Below, one piece after another: positions 46,918 through 54,479 of a DNA stretch of 64,000 nucleotides (within the stretch, counting starts at the first letter, position 1; the number at the start of each line of letters is the position of its first letter). The translations under genes and the position numbers were made by a program. The notes under the pieces are model-generated. The model did not search any database. It was not told the DNA's origin and worked only from the letters and a program-made list of their open reading frames with translations. Source of the stretch: Sphingomonas sp. GC_Shp_5 (GTDB lineage Bacteria > Pseudomonadota > Alphaproteobacteria > Sphingomonadales > Sphingomonadaceae); contig NZ_JALNUP010000015.1 in the NCBI RefSeq assembly GCF_026540855.1, positions 37,898 to 101,897 of the forward strand, read 5' to 3'.

Positions 46918-47845
46918 ATGAACGAGGGCGGGGGAATATCAAGAAGCGGGCCATGCGGCGCTGCTGATCGCCGGGGCGCAAGGGGCCGCGGCGGCGGCGC
47001 AGGCGATCGATCTCGCCGGCGCACGGCTGCTCGAGCGGGTCGACTGGGCCGATCTGCCGGCGAGTCTCGATGCACAGGCGGCCCGGCCGCTGCTGGTGCT
47101 GGAGACGGCGGGGGTGGAGGATCGGGTGCTCGAGGCCGCGCTGCCGCGGCTCGACGGCTATGCCAGCGCGCTCGACCTGCAGATGGTGGTGACGCTGGCC
47201 GAGCCGCAGATCGACCTGGTCACGCGGCACCTGCTCGGCGGGCGGGTGCAATTGCTATGCGCGCCCGGGCTCGGCGACCGCGTCGCGGCGCTCGCGCTTG
47301 CGGCCCAGGCGAGCGGCAGCGTCGCGCTTCACGACAGCTGGCGCGAGACCGAATCGATGCGGTTGCAGCGGCTTAATCAGGAGGTGGCGCGGATCGCCGA
47401 GATACTGGCGCGGCTGACGCGGTCCGAAACGCCTGTTCCGGGCAGTGAAATCGAGGATCGGCGGCGCAGCTATGACCCTGGACCGGGCAAGCTGCCGTCG
47501 CTTGAGCCGCAGGACGTGCGCCGGACGATCCGCGCGCGGCGCATCCGCGACCAGTTCTTCGCCGCCGGATTGTTCGAGGATCCGGCCTGGGACATGCTGC
47601 TCGACCTGTTCGCCGCCGAGCTCGAAGGCGTGCGCGTCTCTGTCTCCAGCCTGTGCATCGCCGCGGCGGTGGCGCCGACCACGGCGCTGCGCTGGATCAC
47701 CAAGATGAGCGACATGGGCTTGTTCCTCCGCCAGCCGGACCCGCAGGATCGCCGCCGCGCGTTCATGGCGCTCTCCGCCCAGGCGAGCGAGGCGATGCGC
47801 GGCTATATGGTCGCGGCCAAGCGCGGCGAGTTGGTCGCGGTGTAG
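46918..47845 (+). CDS. MarR-like winged-helix protein with apparent frameshift near its start
   Basis: The downstream frame (open from 46922 to 47845) encodes a protein whose C-terminal 110 or so residues form a MarR-type winged helix (RVSVSSLCIAAAVAPTTALRWITKM, then a wing with DRRRAF). The N-terminal part looks like a receiver-like or ligand domain. The natural start appears to be ATG 46918 behind GGGGAG, but its frame differs by one base. Removing one G from the GGGGG run at 46930-46934 would join them into a 308-residue protein starting MNEGGEYQEAGHAALLIAG. As it stands, translation could begin only at GTG 47096 or a rare codon. Sequencing error, a true mutation and slippage are all open. 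Confidence 0.75.
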
Positions 47846-47910
47846 GGGCTTGCCGGTCTAGGGGGCTTGCGGGATCGCCCGCGGTTTGGCAGGGCGTGGC
47901 TTCCCGAGAG

Positions 47911-47986
47911 GGGCGATTAGCTCAGTTGGTAGAGCGTCTCGTTTACACCGAGAATGTCGGCGGTTCGAGCCCGTCATCGCCCACCA
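47911..47986 (+). tRNA. tRNA-Val (anticodon UAC)
   Basis: This is a 76-base tRNA with encoded CCA. The acceptor stem pairs GGGCGAT with ATCGCCC. The D arm is GCTC/GAGC. The anticodon loop TTTACAC with stem TCTCG/CGAGA gives anticodon TAC, and the T arm is GGCGG/CCGTC with one G-U pair. It lies between the winged-helix gene and the convergent XpaC-like gene. Confidence 0.96.
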
Positions 47987-47995
47987 CGCGGCCGC

Positions 47996-48700
47996 TCAGC
48001 CCGCCTTCTCGTCGTCGCGATACTTCATCTCGAGGAACCGGCCGCGGGTCTGGAGCTGATCGAGGTCGCCTTGCGCGAGCCGCGCGGTCATGTCGGCGAT
48101 CTCCTGTTCGATCAGGCGCAGGCCGTCGACCAGCTCGCGATCGGGGGTCTTGCCGTTGCGCTCGACGGTGCGCAGCGACGGCGGCACCTTGGCATAATCA
48201 CCGACGAAGGCGGGGAGCTGCTCGCCGATCAGTCGGCGGACCTCGTGGGCGGTCTCGTCATCGCCCTCGATCCGGCCGAGCTGGGGCGACAAGGTCTCCA
48301 GCCTCACGCCGATCTGGTCCACCAGCGTGCGCGCCGGCGCGGGCAGCGCCGGGCGCTGGGTGCCGAGCCAGCGCTCGGTCTGCGCGGGCAGCGCCTTGAG
48401 ATCGACGGTACGAAGCTTCTCGGGCGGCGGCGCGCGGCCCTCGGCGGGCCAAATCGCGAACAGCACGGTCGCGGCGACCAGCAGCGCCATCACCGCGAGC
48501 GCGCCGAGGATGCCGAGCGGCATCACCAGCCCGAGGATGAAGGCGCCGATCAGGATCGCGGCATCGGCGATCGCGATCCGCGCCAGCCGCTGGGCGATCG
48601 CCTGGGTGGCGCGGCGACGCTGCGGCGCGTCGGCATAGCCATCGGAGATCCGCGCCATCATCGCGCGGGCACGTTCGATCTGGTCGTCGACTTCAGTCAT
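47996..48700 (-). CDS. XpaC-like protein (5-bromo-4-chloroindolyl phosphate hydrolysis family)
   Basis: This 234-residue protein has two adjacent hydrophobic helices (about 45-85) within a helical protein. The C-terminal half is coiled, with VDQIGVRLETLSPQLGRI and LVDGLRLIEQEIADMTARLAQGDLDQLQTRGRFLEMKY. This matches the XpaC family, which typically accompanies TelA. Its name is historical and no hydrolase activity is established. It is 16 bp downstream of telA in the same operon. A function with TelA in membrane or stress tolerance is the usual suggestion. Confidence 0.88.
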   Translation of the reverse strand: MTEVDDQIERARAMMARISDGYADAPQRRRATQAIAQRLARIAIADAAILIGAFILGLVMPLGILGALAVMALLVAATVLFAIWPAEGRAPPPEKLRTVDLKALPAQTERWLGTQRPALPAPARTLVDQIGVRLETLSPQLGRIEGDDETAHEVRRLIGEQLPAFVGDYAKVPPSLRTVERNGKTPDRELVDGLRLIEQEIADMTARLAQGDLDQLQTRGRFLEMKYRDDEKAG

Positions 48701-48716
48701 GCGTCAACTTTCAGGC

Positions 48717-49937
48717 TCACAGCGATTCGAGCTTATACTGGTCGCCCAGGCCGCCGGACGGGCCCTTGAGCGCACCCTGCGCGGCACCCTCGGCGCGGGC
48801 TATATAGCCCTTGGACTTCTCCACCTCGCTGCCGAGCGCGGTGACGGTGGTCTTCATCGAATCGAGCGCCTTGAGCTTGAAGGTGTCGATCGCATCCATG
48901 GTGTCGTAGATGTTCTGGAAGGCGCGCTGCAGCGTCTCCAGCGGGATCGTCGAGGCGGCCGCCTGCTCGTGGATCGCCGCGGTGTTGGAGCGCAGCAGCT
49001 TGCCGGTGGAATCGATGATGTTGGCGGTGGTGGTGTTGAGCTGGGTGATCGATTCGAGCACCAGTTTCTGGTTGGTCAGCGCCTGCGCGACGGTCACCGC
49101 GGTGCGCAGCGCCGAGACGGTGGTGGTGGAGGCGCGATCGACCCCCTTCACCAGCTCGACATTGTTCTTCTTGACGAGGTCGAGCGCCAGATAGCCCTGC
49201 ACCGTTACCGCCATCTGCGTCAGCAGATCCTGGGTGCGCTGGCGGGTGTAGAACAGCGCGGTCTCGCGGATCGCCTTGGCCTTGGCGGGATCGGTGGCGT
49301 CGAGCTCGTTGGCCTTGTCTTCGAGCTTGGCGTCCATCGTCTGGCTGAGGTGGATCATCTGCTCTAGCCGGCTCATCGCGCCCCACAGATTGGCACGCTC
49401 GGTATCGATCGCGGCATTGTCCATCAGCAGCTCGTCCTTGCCGCTGGCAAGGCTCTTGAGGATCGAGCTGACATGGGTCTGCGACGATTTGTAGCTGTCG
49501 AAATAGTCGCGCATCTTGGAGCCGAACGGGATGATCCCGAAGATCTTCTTGGGACCAGAGAGCGCGCCCTTCTTGCCGGGATCGAGATCCTCGATGACAC
49601 GGCGGAGCTGGGCGAGATCGGCGCCGACCCCGGTGTCCTTGTCCATCGCGCGGATCGGGCGATCGAGGAAGCGGTTCGACTGGCCGGCCGCCTCGCGGAT
49701 CTCCTTCGAACCCATCGCCGTGATCGCATCGACGCGCTTGCCGAATTCGGGGGAGTTGACGTCCTCGGCGACCAGTTCGGCGACGAAGGTGTCGACGCGT
49801 GCCTCGAGCTGCGTCTTCTTGGTGTCGTCGATCGGCACCAGCCCGGCGGCGCGCTCGGCGGCAACGGTCGGCACCGGATCGGGGGGCGTGAGGACAAGTC
49901 CCTTGTCGGCAGTGATCGTGTCGGCAGTGGTCGCCAT
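48717..49937 (-). CDS. telA: TelA-like toxic anion resistance protein
   Basis: This 406-residue, mostly helical protein of the TelA family was named for tellurite resistance but is widespread and of unclear mechanism. Typical regions are PKKIFGIIPFGSKMRDYFDSYKSSQTHVSSILKSL, LWGAMSRLEQMIHLSQTMDAKL and KKNNVELVKGVDRASTTTVSALRTAVTVAQALTNQKLVL. ATG 49937 follows GGAGACGA. The upstream 54 codons of open frame show no family similarity and were excluded. It is the first gene of a pair with the XpaC-like gene. Confidence 0.92.
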   Translation of the reverse strand: MATTADTITADKGLVLTPPDPVPTVAAERAAGLVPIDDTKKTQLEARVDTFVAELVAEDVNSPEFGKRVDAITAMGSKEIREAAGQSNRFLDRPIRAMDKDTGVGADLAQLRRVIEDLDPGKKGALSGPKKIFGIIPFGSKMRDYFDSYKSSQTHVSSILKSLASGKDELLMDNAAIDTERANLWGAMSRLEQMIHLSQTMDAKLEDKANELDATDPAKAKAIRETALFYTRQRTQDLLTQMAVTVQGYLALDLVKKNNVELVKGVDRASTTTVSALRTAVTVAQALTNQKLVLESITQLNTTTANIIDSTGKLLRSNTAAIHEQAAASTIPLETLQRAFQNIYDTMDAIDTFKLKALDSMKTTVTALGSEVEKSKGYIARAEGAAQGALKGPSGGLGDQYKLESL

Positions 49938-50209
49938 GGTCTTCGTCTCCAGCTTGACCAAACGATGGCGAATAACCTGCAGCCATTCAAGTGCATCAGC
50001 GACATAATACACTGCGGAGGAGCGGTCGCGTGAGCGGGGTAAGGTGAGTGATCGGCACCAGAGTGGTGGCAAAACGGCGGGGTGGGGCGGGCATGCCACC
50101 GTTTCAGAGGCGTCCGTGATGGATGGCCTCTGCCGCTCGTGCGATCCTCGCGGGCATCGGCAACGAAGCAGGGATCATCCTGCCTTGCGCTATTAAGGGG
50201 AGTATCTGC

Positions 50210-50800
50210 ATGGCACGTTCGGCTTTCATCGCGCCGATCCTATCGGGGGTAATGCTGCTCGGCCTGGGCGCCTGTGCGACCAGCCCGCGCCCAACCGACA
50301 CGGCCGCCGCGCCTGCACCGGCCGCGGCGCCCTCCGACGGAGGCAACCAGGCGGTGGCACCGGTGGTCGCGCCGCAGGTAGTGGTCGATATCTACCGGGG
50401 GGTGAAGGTGCTCGCGAATACCACCAACATCGACTGGAGCAACAACAGCTTCGGCGTGTCCGGCCCCGTCCCCAACCTGTCGTTCTTCAACGCCATGGGC
50501 GGCGGGCAGGCGTGCTGGCTGCGGGTGCCGGTCACCGTTGCGGCAGTGCCGGTACCAGTCAACGGCGGTGGTACCGTGACCCTGACCACGGTCGGCGTGG
50601 TCAACGCGCAGCCCAGCCCCTGGCCGGCGGTGTTCGACAACGTTCCCGCGGGCCATTGGCACATCGACAAGACGGCGATCGCTGTCGGAGCAGTCAGCAA
50701 TGCCATGGCCGGCACCATAGCCGGGCAGGTGTTCCGCGCCAGCCAGGCAGCCGGCCACGTAACGATCGTGGACGGCACCGTCGCCAACTGTCAGCCGTGA
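50210..50800 (+). CDS. Putative outer-membrane or periplasmic lipoprotein, uncharacterised
   Basis: This 196-residue protein has a lipoprotein signal: a hydrophobic stretch with the lipobox LGAC (cysteine near residue 22), followed by an Ala/Pro/Thr-rich spacer. The mature part has VVVDIYRGVKVLANTTNIDWSNNSFGVSG and a long Val/Ala/Pro beta-type repeat-like segment. I do not recognise a family. It is divergent from telA across 272 bp that hold no other gene. The next two genes in the same direction are also unfamiliar. Confidence 0.75.
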   Translation: MARSAFIAPILSGVMLLGLGACATSPRPTDTAAAPAPAAAPSDGGNQAVAPVVAPQVVVDIYRGVKVLANTTNIDWSNNSFGVSGPVPNLSFFNAMGGGQACWLRVPVTVAAVPVPVNGGGTVTLTTVGVVNAQPSPWPAVFDNVPAGHWHIDKTAIAVGAVSNAMAGTIAGQVFRASQAAGHVTIVDGTVANCQP

Positions 50801-50860
50801 CGGGCGTGCCGCCGCTGGGCTAAACGATCATGCCAGGCACGAGAAGGCGAGGCGAGCACC

Positions 50861-51400
50861 ATGGCCGTCATCTATCATGGCTTCCGGTGGGATCCGACGG
50901 CGGCCGCATGTGAGGCAGCGAGGGCCATGGCGACACTCTCCGGCGAGGCGCTGAGCCAGGTGGGGCGCGAGCGGCTCGCCACTGCCGGCGCCTGGCCCGA
51001 TCGGCTCGCCGCCTTCGGCCTAGGCGATCCATCCTATGCCGAAGGATATCTGTATCCGGAGGTGGTGGTGCCCGGGCTGATATGGTTGCTGACGCAGATA
51101 CCGGCGCTCGAGCCGCTTGGCGACGAGGCGATGACGCTGGCGCGCTGCCATCGCCAGGGTGGATCACCGGTCGCGCCGCTCGCCGCGGCAGGAGATTTGT
51201 TTATGCCGCTCGCCGAGATGGTAACTCGGGTGTGCGGCCAGGCTTGGCCTGCAGCGGCAATGCCGTGGGGCGAAGGCGGGCATTGGGTGGAAGCCGGCGA
51301 GCTGCTTGTCCGATTGCGGGCGACGGACGACCCTGCCGCACTTGCCATGGCGCATGTGGCGACCCCGGGCAGCTGGCTGGCGACCACTATCGTCTGGTGA
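50861..51400 (+). CDS. Uncharacterised 179-residue protein
   Basis: This is a 179-residue, probably cytoplasmic protein with no signal peptide. It begins MAVIYHGFRWDPTAAACEAARAMATLSG and has Ala/Leu/Trp-rich helical regions, with GLIWLLTQIPALEPLGDEAMTLARCHRQGG and WPAAAMPWGEGGHWVEAGELLVRL. No domain is recognised. The start ATG lies behind GAGGCGAGC. GC-rich third positions match neighbours. It could belong with the flanking exported genes at 50210 and 51539, but the gaps (60 and 138 bp) allow separate transcripts. Confidence 0.65.
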   Translation: MAVIYHGFRWDPTAAACEAARAMATLSGEALSQVGRERLATAGAWPDRLAAFGLGDPSYAEGYLYPEVVVPGLIWLLTQIPALEPLGDEAMTLARCHRQGGSPVAPLAAAGDLFMPLAEMVTRVCGQAWPAAAMPWGEGGHWVEAGELLVRLRATDDPAALAMAHVATPGSWLATTIVW

Positions 51401-51538
51401 GCGCTGGCGTGATCGGATTTGGCCGCACAGATCATCGCGATGCTGGCCAAGCGTGCAGCATGTGGGGCGGGCGCTCCCGTCGGGAACTCGCCATCCGGGC
51501 AGCGCGTTCGGCACGATCATTACGGAGAGGATACGATA

Positions 51539-52192
51539 ATGCGTCCCACACTGTTCGCCCAGGCTGCCGGGCTGTGCATGATCGCTGCGCTGGCGACCGG
51601 CTCTGCTGATGCACAGGGCAAGAAGGATCGCGCCCGCATGGCCGTCACCGAGGCGCAGGCCAAGGTGGAGGCGGCGATGAAGGTCGATGCCTCGACGCTG
51701 ACGCCCAAGTTGCTCGCCGATGCGCAGGCGACCCTGCGCACCGCGCAGGAGGATCTGGCGCAAAATCACAAGGACGACGGGATCGCGACCGCCAATCGCG
51801 CGTCGCAGCTCGCCGACCAGGCACTCGGCGAGTCGCAGCGTCGTCGCGCCGAGAATAACGCCGCGGTCCGCAGCGACGCGGTCGCCGCGACAGCCTCGGC
51901 GCAGGCGGAAGCCGATGCCGCCAAGGCCCGCGCGGCCGACGCCGAGCAGAGCGCGGCGGCTGCCCAGGCGCAGGCGGCCAGCGCCCAGGCCGAGGCTGCC
52001 GCGCTGCGCGCCACGCCGCCCGCCCAGCCGGCGAGCACGACGACGACCACCACCGTCGAGCAGCCGGTCGCCGCAACCGCCGCGGCTCGCGCCACCACCA
52101 CCAAGCATGTCGTCCGCAAGACCACGGCCCGCCGCACAACGGCCAAGCCGGCTGCGGTGAAGACGACGACAACGGTGACGACGCAGAACTAA
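51539..52192 (+). CDS. Exported coiled-coil protein with Ala/Thr-rich tail
   Basis: This 217-residue protein has a signal peptide (RPTLFAQAAGLCMIAALATGSADA, cleaved near 26). The mature part is an Ala/Gln/Glu-rich alpha-helical coiled segment (about 30-170) resembling DUF4398-type periplasmic proteins. The C-terminal 55 residues are Thr/Ala/Lys-rich with ATTTKHVVRKTTARRTT and KPAAVKTTTT runs. ATG 51539 follows GGAGAGG. The frame is open upstream to 51419 without a ribosome site. The function is unknown; a cell-envelope structural role fits best. Confidence 0.72.
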   Translation: MRPTLFAQAAGLCMIAALATGSADAQGKKDRARMAVTEAQAKVEAAMKVDASTLTPKLLADAQATLRTAQEDLAQNHKDDGIATANRASQLADQALGESQRRRAENNAAVRSDAVAATASAQAEADAAKARAADAEQSAAAAQAQAASAQAEAAALRATPPAQPASTTTTTTVEQPVAATAAARATTTKHVVRKTTARRTTAKPAAVKTTTTVTTQN

Positions 52193-52306
52193 CGCCACTC
52201 CACGCCCATCCCGGGCCGACCCGGGGCGCGGCCGCCAGACCGGCCGCCCGCAGGATCAGCCCCGGGGCCAGGGTGGCAATCTGGAGGGGCACCGGCTAGC
52301 CTTATG

Positions 52307-52344
52307 GCCACCCGTCGTTTGCTTCACAGCGACGGGTGGCTTTT
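52307..52344 (+). terminator. Intrinsic terminator before typA
   Basis: An 11-bp perfect stem GCCACCCGTCG / CGACGGGTGGC encloses a 12-base loop and is followed by TTTT at 52341-52344. It ends transcription from the upstream genes and isolates typA, whose start is 58 bp further on. Confidence 0.85.
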
Positions 52345-52401
52345 CGCGCCTGCAAAAATGCGCTAGGGGCGCGCGCAATCTCTTTCAGATCAGGAATTCC
52401 C

Positions 52402-54243
52402 ATGAGCCTCCGCAACGTGGCGATCATCGCGCACGTCGACCACGGCAAGACCACGCTCGTCGACCAGCTCTTCCGTCAGTCCGGCACCTTCCGCGACAAC
52501 CAGCGCATCGAAGAGCGCGCGATGGACTCGAACGACCTCGAAAAGGAGCGCGGGATCACCATTCTCGCCAAGCCGACCTCGGTCGACTGGACTCCCCCGG
52601 GCAGCGACGAGAGCATCCGCATCAACATCGTCGACACCCCCGGCCACGCCGACTTCGGCGGCGAGGTGGAGCGCATCCTGTCGATGGTCGACGGCGTCGT
52701 CCTGCTGGTCGATTCCTCGGAAGGCGCGATGCCGCAGACCAAGTTTGTCACCGGCAAGGCGCTGGCGCTCGGCCTCAAGCCGATCGTCGTCGTCAACAAG
52801 GTCGATCGCTCCGACGCGCGCATCCAGGAAGTGCTCGACGAGGTGTTCGACCTGTTCGTGTCGCTCGACGCCAATGACGAGCAGCTCGATTTCCCGGTGC
52901 TCTATGCGTCGGGCCGCAACGGCTATGCCTCGACCGACATGGACGCGCGCGAAGGCACGCTGATCCCGATGTTCGAGACGATCGTGAAGCACGTGCCCGC
53001 CCCCAAGGTGGAAGTGGAGGACGTGCCCTTCACCTTCCTCGTCACGCTGCTCGACCGCGACAACTTCCTCGGCCGCGTGCTGACCGGTCGCGTCAATTCG
53101 GGTACGGTGAAGCTCAACCAGCCGATCCACGCGCTGGATAACGACGGCAACATCGTCGAGACCGGCCGCGCCTCCAAGATCATGTCGTTCCGCGGCCTCG
53201 ATCGCGTGCCGGTGGAAGAAGCCAAGGCAGGCGACATCATCAGCCTCGCCGGCCTCTCGGTGGCGACGGTGGCGAACACCATCGCCGACGTCACCGTCAG
53301 CGAGCCGCTGCATGCCCAGCCGATCGATCCGCCGACGCTGTCGATGCGCTTCGCGGTGAACGATTCGCCGATGGCGGGCCGCGAGGGTACCAAGGTGACC
53401 AGCCGCATGATCCGCGACCGCCTGTTCCGCGAGGCCGAGTCCAACGTCGCCGTCAAGGTGACCGAGGCCGCCGACCGCGATAGCTATGAAGTCGCCGGCC
53501 GCGGCGAGCTCCAGCTCGGCGTGCTGATCGAGACGATGCGCCGCGAGGGCTTCGAGCTCGGCATCAGCCGCCCGCGCGTGTTGTTCGGCGAGGACGAGGA
53601 CGGCAAGAAGACCGAGCCGTACGAGACGGTGATCATCGACGTTGACGACGAGCATTCGGGCACGGTCGTCGAGAAGATGAACCTGCGCAAGGCGGAGATG
53701 ACCGACATGCGGCCGTCGACCGGTGGCAAGACCCGCATCACCTTCTCCGCGCCGTCGCGCGGCATGATCGGCTATCACGGCGAGTTCCTGTCGGACACCC
53801 GCGGCACCGGCATCATGAACCGGTTGTTCGAGAAGTACGGCCCGCACAAGGGCGCGATCGAAGGCCGCAAGAACGGCGTGCTGATCTCCAACGGCGCCGG
53901 CGAAGCACAGGGCTATGCGCTGGGGCCGCTCGAGGAGCGCGGCGTGCTGTTCGTCGGCCATGGCGAGGCGCTGTACGAGGGCATGATCATCGGCGAGAAC
54001 GCCAAGACGGATGACCTCGAGGTCAACCCGATGAAGTCCAAGCAGCTGACCAACTTCCGTGCGTCGGGCGGCAAGGACGATGCGATCCGCCTCACCCCGC
54101 CGAAGAAGATGACGCTCGAGCAGGCGATCGCCTACATCGACGACGACGAGATGGTGGAAGTGACGCCGAAGAACATCCGGCTGCGCAAGCGCTACCTCGA
54201 CCCGAACGAGCGCAAGCGCGCGAGCCGGGCGAAGGCGGCGTAA
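52402..54243 (+). CDS. typA: Ribosome-associated GTPase TypA/BipA
   Basis: TypA is a translational GTPase of the EF-G type that helps 50S assembly and adapts translation to stress and cold. The 613-residue protein has the G domain motifs AHVDHGKTT (about 10-18), the switch II DTPGHADFGGEV and NKVD. Domain II follows, with the C-terminal BipA-specific region KMNLRKAEMTDMRPSTGGKTRITFSAPSRGMIGYHGEFLSDTRGTGIMNR. ATG 52402 begins MSLRNVAII; the longer frame upstream is leader. Confidence 0.98.
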   Translation: MSLRNVAIIAHVDHGKTTLVDQLFRQSGTFRDNQRIEERAMDSNDLEKERGITILAKPTSVDWTPPGSDESIRINIVDTPGHADFGGEVERILSMVDGVVLLVDSSEGAMPQTKFVTGKALALGLKPIVVVNKVDRSDARIQEVLDEVFDLFVSLDANDEQLDFPVLYASGRNGYASTDMDAREGTLIPMFETIVKHVPAPKVEVEDVPFTFLVTLLDRDNFLGRVLTGRVNSGTVKLNQPIHALDNDGNIVETGRASKIMSFRGLDRVPVEEAKAGDIISLAGLSVATVANTIADVTVSEPLHAQPIDPPTLSMRFAVNDSPMAGREGTKVTSRMIRDRLFREAESNVAVKVTEAADRDSYEVAGRGELQLGVLIETMRREGFELGISRPRVLFGEDEDGKKTEPYETVIIDVDDEHSGTVVEKMNLRKAEMTDMRPSTGGKTRITFSAPSRGMIGYHGEFLSDTRGTGIMNRLFEKYGPHKGAIEGRKNGVLISNGAGEAQGYALGPLEERGVLFVGHGEALYEGMIIGENAKTDDLEVNPMKSKQLTNFRASGGKDDAIRLTPPKKMTLEQAIAYIDDDEMVEVTPKNIRLRKRYLDPNERKRASRAKAA

Positions 54244-54264
54244 GCGCCGTTTCAAGGTAAGAAG

Positions 54265-54297
54265 AGGGGCTGGGTGGCGACACCTGGCCCCTTTTTT
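54265..54297 (+). terminator. Intrinsic terminator of typA
   Basis: AGGGGC at 54265-54270 pairs with GCCCCT at 54286-54291 around an inner stem, and a TTTTTT run follows (54292-54297). It lies 22 bases after the typA stop. Confidence 0.85.
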
Positions 54298-54329
54298 GTG
54301 GAGTGGGGGTACAGCGCGCGCCCACCAAT

Positions 54330-54410
54330 CGTCACCCCAGCGGAAGCTGGGGTCTCGTGATTGTCGGGGGAACGAGCTGCCCGAGATCCCAGCTTTCGCT
54401 GGGATGACGA
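54330..54410. repeat. Double-palindrome (REP-like) repeat, copy D (inverted)
   Basis: Here the four-C hairpin (CCCCAGC/GCTGGGG with GGAA loop, about 54335-54352) comes first and the three-C hairpin CCCAGCTTTCGCTGGG (54388-54403) second. The orientation is therefore reversed relative to copies A, B, C and E. It lies between the convergent ends of typA and the TonB receptor gene, with terminators on both sides. Confidence 0.85.
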
Positions 54411-54422
54411 TTGGGAGATCAC

Positions 54423-54452
54423 AAAAAAAGGCCGGGTGTCGCCACCCGGCCT
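54423..54452 (-). terminator. Intrinsic terminator of the TonB receptor gene
   Basis: On the minus strand, AAGGCCGGGTG / CACCCGGCCTT forms a perfect stem around a short loop and is followed by a T run (the AAAAAAA at 54423-54429 on the plus strand). It lies 28 bases past the receptor stop codon. Confidence 0.9.
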
Positions 54453-54479
54453 TCGTCGTTCAGGCGATGGTTGCCTGGA

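Noticed and set aside
52390..54255. A 621-codon minus-strand frame opposite typA
   Set aside because: It is an exact antisense of a conserved GTPase, with composition dominated by Asp, His, Val and Leu and no recognisable motif.
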